The translations under genes were made by a program, and so were the position numbers. DNA of 64,000 bases, taken from JAPPLB01 sp965206655 (GTDB taxonomy: Bacteria; Acidobacteriota; Terriglobia; Bryobacterales; UBA6623). The stretch lies in contig CBDBKC010000018.1 of assembly GCA_965206655.1 (NCBI GenBank), positions 1 to 64,000 of the forward strand, in the 5' to 3' direction. The notes under the pieces were generated by a model that saw only the letters and a list, made by a program, of their open reading frames with translations, did no database searches and was not told the DNA's origin. This document shows positions 60,147-64,000 of the stretch, in pieces (the stretch's first letter is position 1; each line of letters starts with the position of its first letter).

Positions 60147-61646
60147 ATGTATCAAGTGGAGCTATACGCTCAAGTACGGCGGAGTGTCATCGTTGAGGGG
60201 CTGAGTGAACGCGAGGCCGTCAAACGGTTCGGTTTGGCGCGGGAGACGGTGCGCAAGATGCTGCGCTACAAGGCGCCGCCGGGCTATCGGCGGCGTCAAC
60301 CGGTGAAGCGGCCGAAGCTGGATTCGTTCACAGGAATCATTGATCAGATACTGCTTGACGATCAGCAGCAGCCGAGGAAACAGCGTCACACGGCACAGCG
60401 CATCTTCGACCGCTTGCGCGACGAGTACGACTTCACGGGCGGTTACACAATCATCAAGGACTACGTTCGCGAGAAGAAGCTGGGCGGTCAAGAGATGTTT
60501 GTGCCGCTGGCACATCCTCCTGGCGATGCGCAAGCTGACTTCGGTGAAGCACTGGTTGTCATTGACGGAGTGCAGCGTAAGGCCCACTTCTTGGTGGTCG
60601 ATCTACCGCACAGCGATGACGCCTTTGTAAAAGCCTTTCCCGCCGAGACGACGGAAGCCTTTTGCGAAGGACACAACGCCGCGTTTCGCTACTTTGGCGG
60701 TGTGCCGCGCAGCATTGTCTACGACAACACGAAGTTGGCGGTAGCAAGGATTCTCGGCGACGGTACGCGCAAACGCACACGAGCGTTCAGTGAGTTGCAG
60801 TCGCACTACTTGTTCGCTGATCGTTTCGGCCGGCCAGGCAAGGGTAACGACAAAGGCAAGGTGGAAGGCTTGGTGGGCTATGGGCGGCGCAACTTCATGG
60901 TGCCGATCCCCCGGTTCTCGAGTTGGGAAGCCTTCAACGAACACCTCGAAGCCAAGTGCCGCAAGAACCGTGAGCGGCGCTTGCGGCGACACACCGAAAC
61001 GATCGGAGAACGCTTTGAGCGCGACGCGAAAGCGTTGCTGCCATTGCCGTCCGCGCCCTACGATGCCTGCGACAAACGTACGACCCGGGTGACGTCGTTG
61101 TCGCTGGTGCGCTATCGGACCAACGACTACTCGGTGCCGACGCGCTACGGCCATCGCCAGGTGTTGCTCAAAGCCTATGTGGACGAAGTAGTGATCTGTT
61201 GCGGCAGCGAAGAGATCGCACGCCACCGGCGCAGTTACGAACGCGAAGAGTTGATCTTCGATCCCGTCCATTATCTGGCGTTGCTGGAGCGCAAGACGAA
61301 TGCGCTCGATCAAGCCGCGCCGTTGGTGGGTTGGGATCTACCGCCCGAGTTTCCGCGATTACGACGCCTGCTCGAAGTCCGCTTGGGCAAAGCGGGCAAG
61401 CGCGAGTACGTGCAGGTGTTGCGTCTGCTGGAGGACTTTCGGCTGGAGCATGTTGCGGCGGCGGTGCGCCAAGCCTGCGAACTGGGAACGATCGGCTTCG
61501 ACGCCGTCAAGCATCTGTTGCTGTGCGCGATCGAACAACGTCCGCCACGGCTGGACTTAACGAAGTATCCTCACCTGCCGACGGCTCAAGTCGAGCAGAC
61601 TTCGGCAGCGTCCTATCTCGCGCTCTTGGGGCAAGGAGCGGGCTGA
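60147..61646 (+). CDS. istA: IS21 transposase IstA
   Basis: A 499-residue DDE transposase. The N-terminal HTH (GLSEREAVKRFGLARETVRKML) precedes an rve core with DAQADFGEALVVIDG, YDNTKLAV and DKGKVEGLVGYGRRNF as acidic triad regions. The C-terminal part contains a basic beta-rich domain (RYRTNDYSVPTRYGH). ATG 60147 follows GGAGG and begins the conserved MYQVELYAQVR. Its stop overlaps the istB start by one base. Intact. Confidence 0.95.
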   Translation: MYQVELYAQVRRSVIVEGLSEREAVKRFGLARETVRKMLRYKAPPGYRRRQPVKRPKLDSFTGIIDQILLDDQQQPRKQRHTAQRIFDRLRDEYDFTGGYTIIKDYVREKKLGGQEMFVPLAHPPGDAQADFGEALVVIDGVQRKAHFLVVDLPHSDDAFVKAFPAETTEAFCEGHNAAFRYFGGVPRSIVYDNTKLAVARILGDGTRKRTRAFSELQSHYLFADRFGRPGKGNDKGKVEGLVGYGRRNFMVPIPRFSSWEAFNEHLEAKCRKNRERRLRRHTETIGERFERDAKALLPLPSAPYDACDKRTTRVTSLSLVRYRTNDYSVPTRYGHRQVLLKAYVDEVVICCGSEEIARHRRSYEREELIFDPVHYLALLERKTNALDQAAPLVGWDLPPEFPRLRRLLEVRLGKAGKREYVQVLRLLEDFRLEHVAAAVRQACELGTIGFDAVKHLLLCAIEQRPPRLDLTKYPHLPTAQVEQTSAASYLALLGQGAG

Positions 61647-62407
61647 TGGCGAAGTCGAATCTCTTACTGGAAGCCCATCTGAAAGCGTTGCGGCTGCCGA
61701 CTTTCCTGCGCGAGTACGACAAAGTGGCGCGGCAATGCGCCGCCGAGGGCTTGGACTGTAGGAGCTTCCTGAAGCAACTCTGCGAGTTGGAACTGCTCGA
61801 CCGAGATCAGCGGGCGACTGAACGTCGCATCAAAGCAGCCAAGTTTCCCGTGACGAAAAGTCTCGACACATTCGACTTCCTAGCGTTGCCTTCGTTAAAC
61901 AAGAAGCTCGTGCTGGAGCTGGCGCGCTGTGAGTTCATCGACCGTCGCGAGAACGTCTTGGCTCTGGGCAACTCCGGCACCGGCAAGACGCATCTCGCCC
62001 TGGCGCTAGGCCTGGCCGCTTGTCAGAGCGGTTATCGAACACGCTTCACCACGGCTGCGGCACTGGTCAATGAACTGCTCGAAGCCCGCGACGAGCGACG
62101 GCTGCTGCGCTTCCAAAAACAACTTGCCAAGCAGGATCTGCTGATCGTCGATGAACTGGGCTATGTGCCGCTGTCGAAGACCGGCGCTGAGCTGCTGTTC
62201 GAGATCTTCTCGCAACGCTATGAACAAGGCTCCACGATGCTGACCTCAAACTTGCCGTTCACCGAGTGGACAGAGGTGCTCGGGTCCGAGCGCATGACCG
62301 GCGCTCTGCTCGATCGCCTCACCCACCACGTTCACATCCTGGAGATGAACGGCGAAAGCTTCCGCCTCAAACAGAGTCAAAAGAAACGGTCTCGCTCTTC
62401 CGACTGA
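61646..62407 (+). CDS. istB: IS21 helper ATPase IstB
   Basis: A 253-residue AAA+ ATPase that prepares target DNA for IstA. Walker A is ALGNSGTGKTHLALAL, Walker B is LLIVDELGYVPLS, and a sensor-like TMLTSNLPFTEW follows. Translation is coupled to istA. The remaining 170 bases to the IS end hold no gene. Intact. Confidence 0.95.
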   Translation: MAKSNLLLEAHLKALRLPTFLREYDKVARQCAAEGLDCRSFLKQLCELELLDRDQRATERRIKAAKFPVTKSLDTFDFLALPSLNKKLVLELARCEFIDRRENVLALGNSGTGKTHLALALGLAACQSGYRTRFTTAAALVNELLEARDERRLLRFQKQLAKQDLLIVDELGYVPLSKTGAELLFEIFSQRYEQGSTMLTSNLPFTEWTEVLGSERMTGALLDRLTHHVHILEMNGESFRLKQSQKKRSRSSD

Positions 62408-62664
62408 CCCGCCCGCCGCTCGCGCCGGTTTTCGTGGGCCGCCTTCCACTACGCCTGGGTCGCCCTAAAGGGCGCCCTCAGGCTCCGTTCCAGCCGTCCC
62501 ACGAAAACCGCTACCACTCCCCCAACTGGTCTAGTTTTACTCCGCCGAAGTGGTCTAATTTCTCTCCGCCCTTGACAGACCATACTTAACAACGAGTAAG
62601 AGGCCTCCAACCGGCGCCGCGCCGAGCAGTTCGGCCGCATTAGAGTGTCCCGGTTCGCACCGAC

Positions 62665-63750
62665 GTGTCCCCACGTACAAAAGGCTTATCGGCTTTAGGA
62701 CTCGCCGTCGTTCTGCTTGGGGCTGATGCTTTCTTTCATTTTCACGACATGTATACGCTCGTGCTTTGGGTCCTGGCTGCCGGGGCCGGGGCCGTTGCTA
62801 CAAACTGGCGTGGCTGGTCATTCGCATTGGGCGTATTCGCTGTCGGCGTCTACTGGTCGAGTTTGGACCAGCTCGGATGCTCGGGTTTCTGGCGCGCGAG
62901 CTATGTCGTTGCCAAGGGCGCCGGACAAGCGCCAGAGATATCTTGGGCCGACATCTACCGAGCTTCGATCTCCAATGATAAGTGCGAGCCTGGCGACGAC
63001 TTTGCGTTCGACATTAAGCAGATTGACGAAGAGGAGATCGACAATGTCACTTTGCGACAGTATCGGACCTCGCGCGGCGACTTTTGGATACCGGGAGAGG
63101 GCCGTGGAACACTAGCATGGCTGTTCTGGGAGGTCTACAAGGACCAGATCTATCAGGGCCACACCGTCCAGATCGACGAGGGGGACACAGTCATTGATTG
63201 CGGCGCCCATGTCGGGGTAGCAACGCGCTATGCCCTCGAACGGGGGGCGCGGCGCGTGGTTTCGATCGAGCCCGATCCGGTAAACCTGCTTTGCCTGCGG
63301 CGGAACCTAGCGGACGAGATCGCTGCGGGAGCGGTGATCGTGGTCGAAAAGGGAGTCTGGAAAGAGGAGACCGAAATCCCGTTCATGCGCAACATGCATG
63401 ACTCGTCTCAGCACATCGTTCCTCACCAGCCCGTCGAGGATACCGCGGTGTTTTCGATACCCGTCGCACCTCTTGATCAGATCGTTTCCGATCTGGGCTT
63501 GGAACGAGTCGATTTCATCAAGATGGATATCGAGGGGTCCGAGCGGGAGGCTCTGCAAGGCGGACAGGAGACCATCGAGCGTTTTCGTCCTGAGATGGCG
63601 ATCTGTACCTATCACCGTCATGATGATCCGGCCGCCGTCCGGGCGGCGATCGCGCGGACCGGAGTCCTCTACGACATACATGCCCGCATCCCCTTCGTTG
63701 GGCACCGCCAAGTACAGCCCAAGATACTGTTCTTTCGAGAGAGGCAATAA
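62665..63750 (+). CDS. FkbM-family methyltransferase with N-terminal membrane region
   Basis: A 361-residue protein. The first 75 residues contain about three hydrophobic segments (GLSALGLAVVLLGADAFF, YTLVLWVLAAGAGAVATNW, GVFAVGVYWSSL). The catalytic domain then has TVIDCGAHVGVATRYALERGA, VVSIEPDPVNLLCLRRNL and the family motif DFIKMDIEGSEREALQGG. FkbM enzymes O-methylate sugars or natural products. The start is GTG 62665. Only 81 bases separate it from the IS21 end, so its natural upstream region is partly displaced by that element. Confidence 0.87.
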   Translation: MSPRTKGLSALGLAVVLLGADAFFHFHDMYTLVLWVLAAGAGAVATNWRGWSFALGVFAVGVYWSSLDQLGCSGFWRASYVVAKGAGQAPEISWADIYRASISNDKCEPGDDFAFDIKQIDEEEIDNVTLRQYRTSRGDFWIPGEGRGTLAWLFWEVYKDQIYQGHTVQIDEGDTVIDCGAHVGVATRYALERGARRVVSIEPDPVNLLCLRRNLADEIAAGAVIVVEKGVWKEETEIPFMRNMHDSSQHIVPHQPVEDTAVFSIPVAPLDQIVSDLGLERVDFIKMDIEGSEREALQGGQETIERFRPEMAICTYHRHDDPAAVRAAIARTGVLYDIHARIPFVGHRQVQPKILFFRERQ

Positions 63751-63820
63751 CGGGCGATGAAGGAGGCCGTGACGGCCTAAGTACAGCCCGCGTGCTTGCG
63801 GCGACGCGCGGCTGGGTCGC

Positions 63821-64000
63821 TCAAACCTCTTCGGGGACGACGTACGACTCGCGGTATTCACGCCGCAAGAGCGCATTGGCCTCCGCATTGCCGGGGAATG
63901 TTTCGGACGCGGGGTCGAAGACGACTTTTCTCCCGGTTCGGAAGGCGATATTCGCCAGGTGACACAGCGATGTCGACAGATGGCCTTCTTCGATTTCGCA
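63821..64000 (-). CDS. Gfo/Idh/MocA-family oxidoreductase, 3' end
   Basis: Only the last 59 codons are in the window; the gene continues past 64000. The reverse strand reads CEIEEGHLSTSLCHLANIAF, then TGRKVVFDP and NAEANALLRREYRESYVVP before TGA 63821-63823. This is the typical C-terminal signature of secreted or cytosolic Gfo/Idh/MocA oxidoreductases (CHLxNIAxRxGRK ... EANxLLxREYR). Convergent with the FkbM gene; the 70 bases between contain a small GGCCGT/ACGGCC hairpin. Confidence 0.75.
   Translation of the reverse strand, partial: CEIEEGHLSTSLCHLANIAFRTGRKVVFDPASETFPGNAEANALLRREYRESYVVPEEV

Larger units (their letters stand above)
60022..62577 (+). mobile_element. IS21-family insertion sequence
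   Basis: Element of 2556 bp starting TG and ending CA, flanked by a 6-bp duplication GACCAT (60016-60021 and 62578-62583). Both ends hold tandem copies of a 20-base motif, GGCGGAG..AAA.TAGACC: two at the left (about 60029 and 60075), two at the right (inverted, about 62530-62570). These are typical IS21 multiple transposase sites. Contains istA and istB. It is intergenic. Confidence 0.93.

Overview
This 64 kb window looks like chromosomal DNA of a GC-rich Gram-negative bacterium, most probably an Acidobacteriota of the Solibacter/Bryobacter type. That is an inference from gene content: Tat-exported DUF1552 and DUF1501 proteins paired with large CxxCH proteins, a Ser/Thr kinase fused to a PD40 beta-propeller, lpxD (hence lipopolysaccharide), a TonB receptor, and bacillithiol genes (bshA, ypdA). 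No rRNA or phylogenetic marker was compared.

Layout. 1-3631: a WecA/TagO-like gene cut by an IS481 element, followed by an IS4 element nested against a 176-bp MITE-like element. 3646-10310: a frameshifted lipoprotein methyltransferase and a DapA-family gene, then a divergent run of a DUF1592-type heme protein, a DUF1552 protein, a small secreted protein and a Gfo/Idh/MocA oxidoreductase. 10460-14142: two glycosyltransferases, prepilin peptidase and lpxD. 14159-24237: NHL-repeat protein, asparagine synthetase, LuxR-type regulator, exported FAD oxidase, YVTN propeller, 1005-residue heme/HEAT protein and a lipoprotein aldose epimerase. 24559-28639: rpsO-pnp and a Tat-exported DegT aminotransferase. 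28647-38104: an endolysin gene split by IS200/IS605, an unrecognised exported protein, remnants of a kinase/PD40 paralogue, a spermidine-synthase-like membrane gene split by IS630, and an intact kinase/PD40 gene. 38318-45610: NSS transporter, membrane protein, ypdA, bshA, tRNA-Lys, hpt and a histidine-rich TonB receptor. 45695-53143: a membrane-anchored methyltransferase cut by ISKra4, then a DUF1549/DUF1553 heme protein coupled to a DUF1501 protein. 53376-64000: MBL-fold hydrolase, purB, a pseudo-receiver, an alpha/beta hydrolase, a glycosyltransferase, a small coiled-coil protein, an IS21 element, an FkbM methyltransferase and the 3' end of another Gfo/Idh/MocA gene.

Seven insertions of seven kinds (IS481, IS4, MITE, IS200/IS605, IS630, ISKra4, IS21) occupy about 8.8 kb. 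Their edges can be read directly from target duplications. Removing the four elements that sit inside host genes restores an open reading frame in every case, which implies recent expansion. Four small indels, all in short homopolymers (two in the methyltransferase at 3646-4394, two in the IS630 transposase), may be assembly errors rather than biology.

The most interesting functional themes are: two translationally coupled CxxCH-protein/Tat-protein couples of unknown function; a cluster of normally cytosolic enzyme folds carrying export or membrane-anchor signals (methyltransferases, PLP aminotransferase, DAO-type oxidase, aldose epimerase); a receiver domain that has lost its phosphorylation residues; and an IS481 transposase whose stop codon is supplied by its CTAG target site.
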